Source of the DNA: Pseudomonadota bacterium
GTDB lineage: Bacteria > Pseudomonadota > Gammaproteobacteria > Xanthomonadales > Rhodanobacteraceae
Length of the DNA: 62,443 bases
Assembly (NCBI GenBank): GCA_029561145.1
Contig: JAKQJM010000005.1
Coordinates: forward strand, 1-62,443
Direction: 5' to 3'
Below are positions 17,014-25,906 of this stretch, in pieces. The notes under the pieces are model-generated. The model did not search any database. It worked only from the letters and a program-made list of their open reading frames with translations, and was not told where the DNA came from. Each line of letters starts with the position of its first letter. Within the stretch, counting starts at the first letter, position 1. The position numbers and the translations under genes are program-made.

Positions 17014-18218
17014 ACGACCTGCTGGTCAGTGCCTCTGGCCTCGGCAAGAGCTATCCCAAGGCGCATCGCCCGACAGATCGCCTGCGTGCGCTTGGTCGCT
17101 TGCTGCGCGGGCGCGATGACCATGCCAGCCAGACGGTGCTGCACGATGTGAGTCTCGAGGTCCGGCGCGGCGAGTCGATCGCGGTCATCGGCGAGAACGG
17201 CGCCGGGAAATCGACCTTGCTGAAACTCGTTACCGGCGTATTGACGCCGACGGCAGGCAAGGTCGTGGTGAACGGGAAGATCGGCGCCTTGCTCGAACTC
17301 GGTGCAGGCTTCCATCCCGAATACAGCGGTCGCGACAATATCGCGCTGGCAGCGGCCCTTTATGGGCTGTCGAGTGCCGAGCTTGGCGAGCGCCTCGCCG
17401 AGATCATCGATTTCGCGGATATCGGCCCGTACATCGACGAGCCGGTGAAGCACTACTCGTCGGGAATGGTCGTGCGCCTGGGCTTTGCGATCGTCGCTGC
17501 GTTGAAGCCAGACCTGTTGATCACCGATGAAGTGCTCGCGGTCGGCGATGAGTCATTCCAGAAGAAATGCATTCGCTGGATGGAGGATTATCTCGGCGGC
17601 GGCGGCACGCTGTTGCTGGTCTCGCACAGCATGTATCACGTGCAGAAGCTGTGCCGACGCGCGATATGGCTGAATCATGGCCAGGTCGAACAGTACGGCG
17701 ATGTCTTCGATGTGACGCAGGCCTATCTGGCCTGGAACGAGCGCAAGCAAGCGGTGGCCGAGCAAGGCTCCAGGCCGAAGTCGGGACTGGAGTTCCAGAT
17801 CAGCCGTTTCGAGATCAATGGTGATGCGGGCAAGCAGCCCCAGTTGGTTGCGCTCGGTGAACGCCTGCGTCTGCGGGCGAACATTTCTTCACGCGACGGA
17901 CGCCCGCCCGTGGTCATGTTCGGCCTGGCGCGCGCGGACGGAACACCGGTCTATGGCGTCAGCTCGGAGATGGACGCCGTCGCGCCGAGCAATCCCGGTG
18001 CCGATTCGTATGTCGCCGAGATCGAGTTCGACAATCTCGGATTGTTGCCAGGCAGTTACAACGTTCGCGTTCATGTGCTCGATTCCGAGGGAGTGCGTCT
18101 TTTCGAGACCGAGGAGCGCGCCCTCAACGTGCGTGGTGAGTCACGCGAGTTCGGCCTGGTCCGGCTTCCTCATCGCTGGATCGAATTTTCGGGTGGGCAA
18201 CATGACCGACACGACTGA
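17010..18218 (+). CDS. wzt: Polysaccharide ABC exporter ATPase with C-terminal glycan-binding domain (Wzt-like)
   Basis: ATP-binding subunit partnering the Wzm-like permease, 402 residues. Walker A GENGAGKST is near residues 61-69, the signature SSGMVVRLGFA near 149, Walker B LLITDEVLAVGD near 170, and the H-loop in VSHSM near 205. From about 250 to the end is an extra beta-rich domain like the carbohydrate-binding domain of O9a-type Wzt, which in that system recognises the terminal cap of the O-antigen. The start overlaps the permease stop; the 3' end overlaps the methyltransferase gene by 17 bases. Confidence 0.92.
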   Translation: MNDLLVSASGLGKSYPKAHRPTDRLRALGRLLRGRDDHASQTVLHDVSLEVRRGESIAVIGENGAGKSTLLKLVTGVLTPTAGKVVVNGKIGALLELGAGFHPEYSGRDNIALAAALYGLSSAELGERLAEIIDFADIGPYIDEPVKHYSSGMVVRLGFAIVAALKPDLLITDEVLAVGDESFQKKCIRWMEDYLGGGGTLLLVSHSMYHVQKLCRRAIWLNHGQVEQYGDVFDVTQAYLAWNERKQAVAEQGSRPKSGLEFQISRFEINGDAGKQPQLVALGERLRLRANISSRDGRPPVVMFGLARADGTPVYGVSSEMDAVAPSNPGADSYVAEIEFDNLGLLPGSYNVRVHVLDSEGVRLFETEERALNVRGESREFGLVRLPHRWIEFSGGQHDRHD

Positions 18219-19089
18219 CGGACTTGAATTCACCGGCGAGCGCTTTACACCGGAATGCGTGCGCGAGATCTGGTACGAGCATTGGCATCGATACGCCTTT
18301 GCGCTGCCGCTGGTCCGCGGCAAGCGCGTGCTTGATGCGGCCTGTGGTGAAGGTTATGGCTCGAATCTCCTGGCCAGTGCAGCGTCCGAAGTCATCGGCG
18401 TGGATATTTCGGAGAAGGCGGTTGCGCATGCGCGCGCGCGCTACTCCGACAGGACAAACCTGAAGTTCGAGCAAGCCGATGCGACCCGGCTCGGCTTCGA
18501 GACGTCGCGCTTCGATGTGGTCGTCTCGTTCGAGACGCTGGAGCACCTGGCCGCGCAGGACGACCTGATCGAGGGCTTCGCCCGGGTTCTGGCAGATGAC
18601 GGCGTCCTGCTCGTGTCATCGCCGGACAAGCGCACGTACAGCGAGATTGCAGGCTTCCGCAACGAATTCCACGTCCGCGAACTCCATCGAGAGGAGTTGG
18701 TCGGGCTGTTGCAGGCGCATTTCCCGCACGTGCGGCTGTACGGCCAGAAGCTGCTCTTCCAGTCCGCCTTGTGGTCGCTCGACGGCCAGGGCAGCGGGCA
18801 AGCCACGACGACCGCCGAAGCGGATGGCTCGCAGCTCATGCCGTCGCTGGACTACGCGCCTTTGTACTATGTCGCAGCCTGTTCGCGCAGCCCGCTGCCG
18901 GCGACCCTGCCGGCGACTTCCTGGTTCGGCGATCGCCAAGAATCGGTCTATACCCATTACAATGGCGAGGTTCGCAGGAACATGAGCGCCGGCGCGCGGA
19001 TCGCCGAACTCGAGGCCGAAGTTGCTCGGCTGCGCGATTCCACCGCAACCTCTCCGCCATCCCGATGGCTGCGCTGGTTGCGTCGATGA
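18202..19089 (+). CDS. SAM-dependent methyltransferase with C-terminal coiled coil
   Basis: A class I methyltransferase of 295 residues. The glycine-rich SAM site VLDAACGEGYGSNLL is near residue 43, followed by VIGVDIS and FDVVVSFETLEHL. The C-terminus has a short coiled coil (ARIAELEAEVARLRDS) and a basic aromatic end (RWLRWLRR) that could contact the membrane. Such tails are common in O-antigen enzymes. Between the Wzt-like ATPase and two glycosyltransferase genes, it most likely methylates the exported glycan, perhaps as a chain-terminating cap; the substrate is inferred from context only. Confidence 0.85.
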   Translation: MTDTTDGLEFTGERFTPECVREIWYEHWHRYAFALPLVRGKRVLDAACGEGYGSNLLASAASEVIGVDISEKAVAHARARYSDRTNLKFEQADATRLGFETSRFDVVVSFETLEHLAAQDDLIEGFARVLADDGVLLVSSPDKRTYSEIAGFRNEFHVRELHREELVGLLQAHFPHVRLYGQKLLFQSALWSLDGQGSGQATTTAEADGSQLMPSLDYAPLYYVAACSRSPLPATLPATSWFGDRQESVYTHYNGEVRRNMSAGARIAELEAEVARLRDSTATSPPSRWLRWLRR

Positions 19090-19105
19090 CAAACCCGGCA
19101 GATTG

Positions 19106-20968
19106 ATGACAACGACACCCGAATTCCAGGTCAACTACGGCCAGTTGAGTCCCGCCGCGCAGACTCCGCGAGCGTCACCCGAATCGCCGCTGTATGCAGC
19201 GATCGATGCCATGGTGGCTCCGTTGTCGAGCGACGAGTATGCGTTCATCGCCAAGGATTCCGGCGAGCGCCACGTGCTCAGCCACCATGTCCTGCAAACA
19301 CTCGATCAATGCCGCGAATTCCGCAGCATCGACGAGCACGTCGCCCGAGTGGTGTCGGTGGTTCCGGGACTGACCCAGCAGGATCGCATCCGCAAGGGTC
19401 TCGAAGGACTTGCTGCGACCGGTCTGCTGATTTCGGACAAGAACTACCTGGATCGTCTCAAGCGCGCGCCGGAAGCCGCTCCGCGGACCCTGCACGCGGT
19501 CTACATCCGTGCCTGTGATCGTCCGGAGCAGTTGCGCCTGCTGCTCGATTCGCTGGCCAACTACGAGCGCCGTTTCCGTGTCGCCCGCCCGATCGTCCTG
19601 CTCGACGATTCGGTCGATGCGAAGAACCGGGACCAGAACCGCGATCTTCTGCGCGAGTTTGCCCGCGCTGTTGGCAATCCGGTCAGCTATGTGGGGCCGT
19701 CCGAGCGCGCACGATTGCGCGAACGTCTGCTCAAGGCCGTGCCTCAGGCCGGGGCAAGCCTCGAGTGGCTGCTTGACCGCGGGCCGCGAACTCGCCGCGG
19801 CGGCGGTGGACGCTCCTGGAACATCGCCTTGTTGCTTTCTGCGGGACGCATGTTCGCGATGCTCGACGAGGATTTCCGGTTCCCGCTGCGCCGTCATGCC
19901 GAAGTCCGGCCCGGCCTTGAACCCAATCCCGCCGTGGCCGCTTCCGCGCGTTTCTACCGACGCCTCGACGACGCGCTCGCCGCGGGCGAGGAAGATGCCG
20001 CGGATCCGTTCGAAGCTCATCTCGGTGTCTGCGGCGCCCGGCTGGGCGCGGCGCTCGCACAGGCGGACTACCGTCTCGATCGCGAAAGCCTGCGCGGCAT
20101 CAATCTCGGGCGGCTGGAACACCTGCGCGGCGATGCGCCGATCCTGTATACGCTGAATGGAACCTGCGGCAGTTCGGGTACCGAAAGTGCGCTCTGGCTG
20201 TATCAGCTGGACGCCGAAAGCCGCGCCGATTTCTGGGTCGACCGGGACGCCTATCTGCACAATATCGAGGCACGGAGCCTCTGGTATGGATGGTTGCGCG
20301 CGAAGCCGACGACCCAGGCGTATTTCGCGCCCTTCGTATTCGACAATCGCGAGCTGCTGCCGTGCACGAATCCTGATGGTCGTGGCGAAGACGGCCTGGC
20401 CAGTGCAGCCACCCAGTATTGTCGTCCGGGTTCACTGGTCATGCATCTCCCGGGCGCGATCGGGCACGCGCAGGAGTCCGCGCGCAAGCGCTCGGAAGTG
20501 ACGATGGCCGCGCATACCCCGCGTTTCAACCATTTCCTGCGCGACCACGTATCGAGCCTGATGGGTTCGTCGAAGGCAGGTTATCCGGGCCGGCGCCTGA
20601 ACCTGCTCGCCGAAACCACGGCGGATCTGGCGGCTGCCGACAATCCAACCCTGATTTCGACCTTGCACGAATACCTCGGTTTCATCCGCGCGGACATTGT
20701 CGAGCGGCTGCAGAACCAGTTCGAGCTGCTGTCCGATGCGCCGGTCTACTGGCAGGCCGATGTGCGCTCGATCGTGCGCAACAATGGAAACGCACTGCTC
20801 AAGCAATCCTCGCCGCGCCTTGCGGATTGGCCAGAAGATGTCACCGAAGTGGCGTGTGCCGAGTTGGCGCGTGCGGAATTGGCCGACATGGCGCAGGCAT
20901 GGCGTGACTGGCCGGCGCTGTGGGATGTCGCACGCGCGCAGGGCGATCGCCTGATCAGCGGGCTTTGA
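19106..20968 (+). CDS. Glycosyltransferase-like protein with N-terminal PqqD-like region
   Basis: A 620-residue protein with no confident family name. Residues about 128-260 look like a GT-A glycosyltransferase core: AVYIRACDRPEQLRLLLDSL opens the fold, PIVLLDDSVD is the nucleotide-binding strand, RSWNIALLLSAG the acceptor-side helix, and MLDEDF (254-256 DED) the metal-binding DxD-like motif. Residues about 28-115 resemble a small winged-helix or PqqD-like domain. The remaining 350 residues have no domain I recognise. It lies 16 bases after the methyltransferase gene and overlaps the next glycosyltransferase gene, so it belongs to the glycan module. Confidence 0.7.
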   Translation: MTTTPEFQVNYGQLSPAAQTPRASPESPLYAAIDAMVAPLSSDEYAFIAKDSGERHVLSHHVLQTLDQCREFRSIDEHVARVVSVVPGLTQQDRIRKGLEGLAATGLLISDKNYLDRLKRAPEAAPRTLHAVYIRACDRPEQLRLLLDSLANYERRFRVARPIVLLDDSVDAKNRDQNRDLLREFARAVGNPVSYVGPSERARLRERLLKAVPQAGASLEWLLDRGPRTRRGGGGRSWNIALLLSAGRMFAMLDEDFRFPLRRHAEVRPGLEPNPAVAASARFYRRLDDALAAGEEDAADPFEAHLGVCGARLGAALAQADYRLDRESLRGINLGRLEHLRGDAPILYTLNGTCGSSGTESALWLYQLDAESRADFWVDRDAYLHNIEARSLWYGWLRAKPTTQAYFAPFVFDNRELLPCTNPDGRGEDGLASAATQYCRPGSLVMHLPGAIGHAQESARKRSEVTMAAHTPRFNHFLRDHVSSLMGSSKAGYPGRRLNLLAETTADLAAADNPTLISTLHEYLGFIRADIVERLQNQFELLSDAPVYWQADVRSIVRNNGNALLKQSSPRLADWPEDVTEVACAELARAELADMAQAWRDWPALWDVARAQGDRLISGL

Positions 20969-21894
20969 TTGCCACCGGCAGCCCGGTTGTGCCGACCAAG
21001 GCGATTGCCGGCCTTGCCAGCGTCATCGTCGTCACCGCAAACAGCGGGCAGCTGACCAGGAAATGCATCGACAGGGTGCTCGCGTCGACGGATCCGTTCG
21101 AGATCATCATCGTCGACAATGCCTCGACCGATGGCATCATCGAGTCGCTGCAGCGTGCGCATGCCGACGATCCTCGCGTTCGCATCGAGCGCAATTCCGT
21201 GAATCTCGGATTTGGCGCCGCGTGCAATCGCGGTGCGCGTCTCGCTTCGGGGGATGCGTTGCTGTTCCTGAATCCGGATTGCCTGCCCGATTCCGATACC
21301 TTGTTTCGCCTGCGGTCGGTCGCCGCGGATCATCCGCGGGCTGGCCTGCTTGGCGTGACCGTCGAGGATGCGCAGGGGCAGGTCGACCGTGCCAGTTGCC
21401 GTCGCGAGCCGACGCTGTGGCGGGCGATCTGCAGCATGACGGGATTGTCCCGCTTCGAGGCCCGGTTCAGTTCGCTGGCTGGCGTCGACATGCAGGTTGG
21501 CGCACACGAGCAGGACGCCTGCCGGGTCGATGCCGTTTCCGGTGCGTGCATGTTTGTCGATCGCAGGGTATTTGCCGCGATTTCAGGATTTGACGAAGGC
21601 TACTTCCTGCATTGCGAGGACCTCGATCTTTGTCGCCGGGTGCGCGACGCGGGGCACGAGGTCCTGTTTGTCGCATCGATCCGCTTGCGTCACGAGCAGG
21701 GGAGCTCGAGCCATCGACGCAGCATTTTCGTTGCCCGCCACAAGCATCGCGGCATGTGGCGCTACTTCCGCAAGTTCGATCCCGCAGCGCGTAATCCGTT
21801 GCTGCGCGGGATTGTCTGGTGCGGCATCTGGGGGCACTTCATGCTGATGCTGCCGGTCTACGCCTTGCGTCAGCAGCGAAGTCGCGGCCGCTGA
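20965..21894 (+). CDS. GT2 family glycosyltransferase (rhamnosyltransferase-like)
   Basis: A GT2 enzyme of about 309 residues resembling WbbL-type rhamnosyltransferases. The core motifs are EIIIVDNASTDG, the NLGFGAACNRGARLASG helix and the metal-site segment LFLNPDC, then FDEGYFLHCEDLDLCRRV as the catalytic-base region. The start is uncertain: TTG at 20965 overlaps the previous stop by four bases, like other junctions in this cluster, and GTG at 20989 is the alternative. Neither has a clear ribosome binding site. The gene converges on the next one with only ten bases between. Confidence 0.85.
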   Translation: MIATGSPVVPTKAIAGLASVIVVTANSGQLTRKCIDRVLASTDPFEIIIVDNASTDGIIESLQRAHADDPRVRIERNSVNLGFGAACNRGARLASGDALLFLNPDCLPDSDTLFRLRSVAADHPRAGLLGVTVEDAQGQVDRASCRREPTLWRAICSMTGLSRFEARFSSLAGVDMQVGAHEQDACRVDAVSGACMFVDRRVFAAISGFDEGYFLHCEDLDLCRRVRDAGHEVLFVASIRLRHEQGSSSHRRSIFVARHKHRGMWRYFRKFDPAARNPLLRGIVWCGIWGHFMLMLPVYALRQQRSRGR

Positions 21895-21904
21895 GCGGTC
21901 GTGG

Positions 21905-22243
21905 TCAATCGAGAAAGATGAAAAAGGCCGCCGCCGCCATCAGCGCGAAGCCGACCAGGTGATTCCAGCGCAGATCGGCGCCGAGCCATGTCACCGAAAA
22001 GACCACAAAGACCAGCAGCGTGATGATCTCCTGGATGGTCTTCAGTTGCGCGGCGTTGTAGACCGTGTAGCCGATCCGGTTCGCCGGTACCTGCAGGCAA
22101 TATTCGAAGAAGGCGATGCCCCAGCTGACCAGGATGACGAGCAGCAGTGGCCGGTTCGTGTACTTGAGATGCCCATACCAGGCGAAGGTCATGAATACGT
22201 TGGAACCGACCAGCAGCAGGATCGGTGCGAGATGGTTCCACAT
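21905..22243 (-). CDS. DUF486 family small membrane protein
   Basis: A 112-residue protein with four membrane helices, of the DUF486 family, which is distantly related to small multidrug-resistance and other DMT transporters. The conserved FMTFAWYGHLK and the TLLVFVVFSVTWLG helix are visible. No substrate is known for the family. Confidence 0.88.
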   Translation of the reverse strand: MWNHLAPILLLVGSNVFMTFAWYGHLKYTNRPLLLVILVSWGIAFFEYCLQVPANRIGYTVYNAAQLKTIQEIITLLVFVVFSVTWLGADLRWNHLVGFALMAAAAFFIFLD

Positions 22244-22353
22244 GAGGCGGACTCCGGGCGGTCAGAAGCGTTGTGGTTGCCACGTCGTCGGACGGCGGCG
22301 AACGCACGTGCATCGGGATGGCGTGGCATGACGAGGCGGGCCGGGCAGCCGTT

Positions 22354-22680
22354 TCAGGGTTCATCCTGGTTGATGAACCGCGATTCGTAGAGCAGGGTCT
22401 CGACCTCGCTTTCCTGGCCGCCGTCGAATTCGAAACCCAGATCTTCGCTGCCCTCGCGCACGCAGCGGGCATCCACCGCGACGACGGTTTCCTGATCGAA
22501 GATGAAATAGATGCGGCATTCCGTGCTCTGGACGGACGACCATCGGTGCGGGCGCGCCAGGCATGCTCCGCCCTGCGAAAGGTCCCGCACTTCACTGAGC
22601 CAACCCTGACCCTGATGGGTGATCAACGCCGCCGAGAATATCGGCATGCGCGGAAAGCGGCGTTTTTCGTCTGCGCTCAT
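22354..22680 (-). CDS. PilZ domain protein
   Basis: A 108-residue single-domain PilZ protein, a predicted cyclic-di-GMP receptor. Both ligand motifs are present: RxxxR as RRFPR near residues 7-11 and the D/NxSxxG motif as DLSQGG near 33. The ATG at 22680 is chosen because it precedes the RxxxR motif by a few residues; the frame stays open far upstream but only as antisense or offset reading of the ybbP gene. It lies downstream of ybbP on the same strand, 56 bases away. Confidence 0.85.
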   Translation of the reverse strand: MSADEKRRFPRMPIFSAALITHQGQGWLSEVRDLSQGGACLARPHRWSSVQSTECRIYFIFDQETVVAVDARCVREGSEDLGFEFDGGQESEVETLLYESRFINQDEP

Positions 22681-22736
22681 TGGCTCAACGATAGCGGTCA
22701 CGCCCGCAGGCGCGCAAGCGCACGAAATGTAGATGC

Positions 22737-25220
22737 TCAGGTACCGCGGCGCAGCACAAGCATGGGTGGCGTGCGCGCGATGCGTCGCGTGCCGGCCAGG
22801 CCGGCCAGCATGACGACGATGGCCGATGCCAGTGCGATCAGGCCAAGCGTTGCGAAGGGTGGCCAGTAGTCGGGCATGCGGAAGACGCTGCGGGCCAGCG
22901 CGAAGCCTGCACCTGCGGCTCCAGAGGCTGCGACGAGGCCGGCGAGCAAACCCAACGCGGCGAATTCGCCGAGTACCGCTGCGTTCAATTGCCGGCTGTG
23001 CGCACCGAGCGTGCGCAGCAGGGCGATCTCGAAACGCCGCTCCTCGGCGGTGGCGGCGAGCGCGGCAAGCAGGACGAGGACGCCTGCGGCAAGACTGAAT
23101 CCAAGCACCCAGGTTACCGCTGCGGAGACCCGGTTGATGATGTCGCGCACCCGATCGAGGATCGAATTGACATCGATCAGCGACAGGTTCGGCATGTCGC
23201 GCGACAGTGTCGACAGGCCGGCCGCCTGCACTGGCAGATGGAAGCTCGATATGAGGCTGTGCGGCAGCGCCTGCGCATGCGCAGGGTCGAGCATCATGAA
23301 GAAATTGACCCGGAATGAATCCCAGTCGACCTCTCGCACGCTGTTGATCTTCGCGGTCAACTCCTCGTCGCCGAAACGCAGGGTCATCGAGTCGCCGAGC
23401 TTCAGATGGAATATCTCGACCCAGCTCTTGTCGACCGACAACTGCGCTCCGGTTGCTCGGTCGTCGTGCCAGATGCCCTCGATCAGGCGATTCGACGGTG
23501 GCAATGTCGCACTCCAGGACACGCGCACTTCGCCCTCGATCCAGTTGTTCGCGCGCGAATCCTTCTCGTCTTCGCTTGCGCGTACGGGTTTGCCGTTGAT
23601 CGCCACCAGCTTGCCCGCGGCCATCGGCAACAGGCTGAGGTTGTCCGCCCCAAGTGCGACAAGACGTTGCTCGAAATCCTCGCGTTGCCCGGCTTGCAGG
23701 TTGATCGCGAAATAGTTCGGTGTATCGACGGGCAGGTCGGCACGCCAGCGTTCGAGCAGGGACGGACCGACGACGGCAAGCAGGTCCAGGGCAGTCAAGC
23801 TCAAGGCGAGGGCGCCGACCTGGATCAAGGTCAGCGCGCGGCGTCGGTTCAGGTTGGCAAGACCGAAGCGCCAGGCACCCGACACGCGCTTGCCGCCCGC
23901 ACGAAGCAGGCGCAACAACACGAGGGTCATCAGGACCGTGACCACTGCGACCGCGAGCAAGGCGCCTGCAAGAACTCCGGCCAGGTTCGACGAGCCGCTT
24001 TCGAGCACGATCAGCAGCGCCGCGACGACAAACGGCACGAGATACAGCGCGTCGAAGCGGCGCACGCGCGCTGGCAGATCGCGCCGGAACACGCGCATCG
24101 GTTCGACGTCGCGCAAGCGCAGCAAGGGCGGCATCGAGAAACCGAACAGGACGGCGAGACCCATCGCGAAGGCGGACGTTGCGGGTGCTGGCGGGATTGG
24201 CGGAGTGAAGCCTCCGAGCAGCGGGCTGGCGAGAAGGAAGGCGGCTTGCTGCATGCCAAGCCCGAGCAGTGCGCCCAGTGCGCAGGCCGGCAAGGCGAGC
24301 AGGGCGAGTTCGAGCACGAGGGCAAGGACGATCTCGTTGCGACTGGCGCCGAGGCAGCGCAGCAAGGCGACTTCCTCGGTCTTGCGCCGCGAGAAACGTT
24401 GCGCAGCGAGGGCCACTGCAATACCCGACAGCAGCGCAGCGAGCAGGGCCGCGAGGCGCAGGAAGTTCTCGCCGCGCTCGAACGAAGTGCGCAGGTTGGC
24501 CTGTGCGTCGGCCACCGTACTGATGCTTGCCGTTGCCGGCAGATGGGCCCTTGCCCATTCCGCATAGTCCGATACTGCGTCCGCCTCGCCTGCGACCAGG
24601 ACGCGATAACGTGCGCGGCTGCCGATACCGAGCAAGCCGCTCGATTCGGCATCGCCGCGGTTCATCAGAACGGTCGGGGCAAACTGGAATACCGCAGCAC
24701 CCGGAGCACTGATGATCTCGCCGCTGATCTTCAGATCCCTACCGCCCAGTTGAAGATTCCCGCCGACCTTCGCTGCAAGCGCAGCGAGCACGGCACGGTC
24801 GACGTAGACCTCGCCCGATGCGGGGGCGCGCCGCTCGCGATGCGTTCCCTGCGCATCGGCGACGACGAGTTTTCCGCGCAACGGGAAATCCGTGTCGACC
24901 GCGCGCACTTCACTGAACCGGCTGTTCTCGCCTGCGAACACGACACTGGAGAATTCGACGCTGCGTGAGCTGGCCAGACCGAGTCTGGCCGCTTCGGAAC
25001 TGAACGTATCGGGCAGTGCCGCGCGTGGCGCGTTGACGCCGAGATCGCCGCCGAGCAATTCAGAGGCCGACGCGAGGATTGCGCTTTCGACGCGACTGGC
25101 GAGGGTGCCGACCGCGGTCAATGCGGCAACCGCGAGCACAAGCGCCGCGGCGAGTGTTGCGAGTTCGCCGTGGCGGAATTCGCGACGCAGGCTGCGTGCG
25201 GCGAAAACCAGTGGTTTCAT
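22737..25220 (-). CDS. ybbP: ABC transporter permease, YbbP family
   Basis: Large FtsX/MacB-type permease of 827 residues partnering the YbbA-like ATPase. An N-terminal membrane helix and a large periplasmic domain are followed by groups of three to four membrane segments in the middle (about residues 250-460) and at the C-terminus (about 700-810). The conserved cytoplasmic segments EEVALLRCLGASRNEI and RRFEIALLRTLGAHSRQL are typical. ATG 25220 overlaps the ATPase stop by four bases. As in Escherichia coli, the pair lies head to head with tesA. The substrate is not established. Confidence 0.9.
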   Translation of the reverse strand: MKPLVFAARSLRREFRHGELATLAAALVLAVAALTAVGTLASRVESAILASASELLGGDLGVNAPRAALPDTFSSEAARLGLASSRSVEFSSVVFAGENSRFSEVRAVDTDFPLRGKLVVADAQGTHRERRAPASGEVYVDRAVLAALAAKVGGNLQLGGRDLKISGEIISAPGAAVFQFAPTVLMNRGDAESSGLLGIGSRARYRVLVAGEADAVSDYAEWARAHLPATASISTVADAQANLRTSFERGENFLRLAALLAALLSGIAVALAAQRFSRRKTEEVALLRCLGASRNEIVLALVLELALLALPACALGALLGLGMQQAAFLLASPLLGGFTPPIPPAPATSAFAMGLAVLFGFSMPPLLRLRDVEPMRVFRRDLPARVRRFDALYLVPFVVAALLIVLESGSSNLAGVLAGALLAVAVVTVLMTLVLLRLLRAGGKRVSGAWRFGLANLNRRRALTLIQVGALALSLTALDLLAVVGPSLLERWRADLPVDTPNYFAINLQAGQREDFEQRLVALGADNLSLLPMAAGKLVAINGKPVRASEDEKDSRANNWIEGEVRVSWSATLPPSNRLIEGIWHDDRATGAQLSVDKSWVEIFHLKLGDSMTLRFGDEELTAKINSVREVDWDSFRVNFFMMLDPAHAQALPHSLISSFHLPVQAAGLSTLSRDMPNLSLIDVNSILDRVRDIINRVSAAVTWVLGFSLAAGVLVLLAALAATAEERRFEIALLRTLGAHSRQLNAAVLGEFAALGLLAGLVAASGAAGAGFALARSVFRMPDYWPPFATLGLIALASAIVVMLAGLAGTRRIARTPPMLVLRRGT

Positions 25221-25906
25221 GAGTGGTCCTCGACGACGCGACCGTCGCGCAGGCGCAAGCTGCGCGCGCATCGTGAGGCGAGCACCGGATCATGGCTGAC
25301 CAGGACCAGGGTGGTCTGGTGTTCGCGATTGAGCGAGAACAGCAGGTCGCTGACGGCGGCACCGGTGCGCTGGTCCAGGTTCCCGGTGGGCTCATCGGCG
25401 AACAGCAGCCTCGGCCGGTGAACGAAGGCTCGCGCGAGGGCGACACGCTGCTGTTCACCGCCCGAAAGTTGATGCGGGTAGTGATGCAGGCGCTTGCCGA
25501 GCCCGACGTCGGCCAGCGCACTTGCCGCGCGTTCACGCGCATCATCCCGACCTTCGAGTTCTAGCGGCAGCATCACGTTCTCTTCGGCGTTCAACGCGGG
25601 CAACAGGTGGAACGACTGGAAGACGAAGCCGACCATGCGGCGGCGCACGCGCGCTCGCGCCTCCTCGTCGAGCGTGCCGAGGGATTCCCCGGCCAGGCTC
25701 ACCGTTCCGCTGCTGGGCCGATCAAGGCCGGCCAGCAGGCCGAGCAGGGTGGTCTTGCCCGAGCCCGACGCACCGATGATCGCGAGACTGGCGCCGTGCT
25801 CGACGCTGAGGCTGACATCGTCGAGGATGGTCAGCACGCCGTCGGGGCCGTTGACGGCTTTGCTAAGCTTCTCGGCACTGAGCACGATTGCGGATTCCTT
25901 GATCAT
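25217..25906 (-). CDS. ybbA: ABC transporter ATPase, YbbA family
   Basis: LolD/MacB-type ATPase of 229 residues. Walker A GASGSGKTT is near residues 45-53, the signature LSGGEQQRVALARA near 147, Walker B LLFADEPTGNLD follows, and the H-loop is in VLVSHD. The start codon (ATG, complement of 25904-25906) overlaps the oppositely directed tesA start codon by two bases, so each gene's promoter must lie inside the other. An AAGGA lies about 11 bases upstream on the minus strand. Confidence 0.93.
   Translation of the reverse strand: MIKESAIVLSAEKLSKAVNGPDGVLTILDDVSLSVEHGASLAIIGASGSGKTTLLGLLAGLDRPSSGTVSLAGESLGTLDEEARARVRRRMVGFVFQSFHLLPALNAEENVMLPLELEGRDDARERAASALADVGLGKRLHHYPHQLSGGEQQRVALARAFVHRPRLLFADEPTGNLDQRTGAAVSDLLFSLNREHQTTLVLVSHDPVLASRCARSLRLRDGRVVEDHS

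Noticed and set aside
22681-24558. Extension of the PilZ frame upstream into a 734-codon protein
   Set aside because: The added part is an offset-frame reading of ybbP and is Arg/Ala/Pro-rich; the PilZ domain begins right after the ATG at 22680.
23406-24968. Plus-strand open frame of 520 codons antisense to ybbP
   Set aside because: The translation is rich in Gln, Arg and His in the way GC-rich antisense frames are, and ybbP is a certain gene on the other strand.
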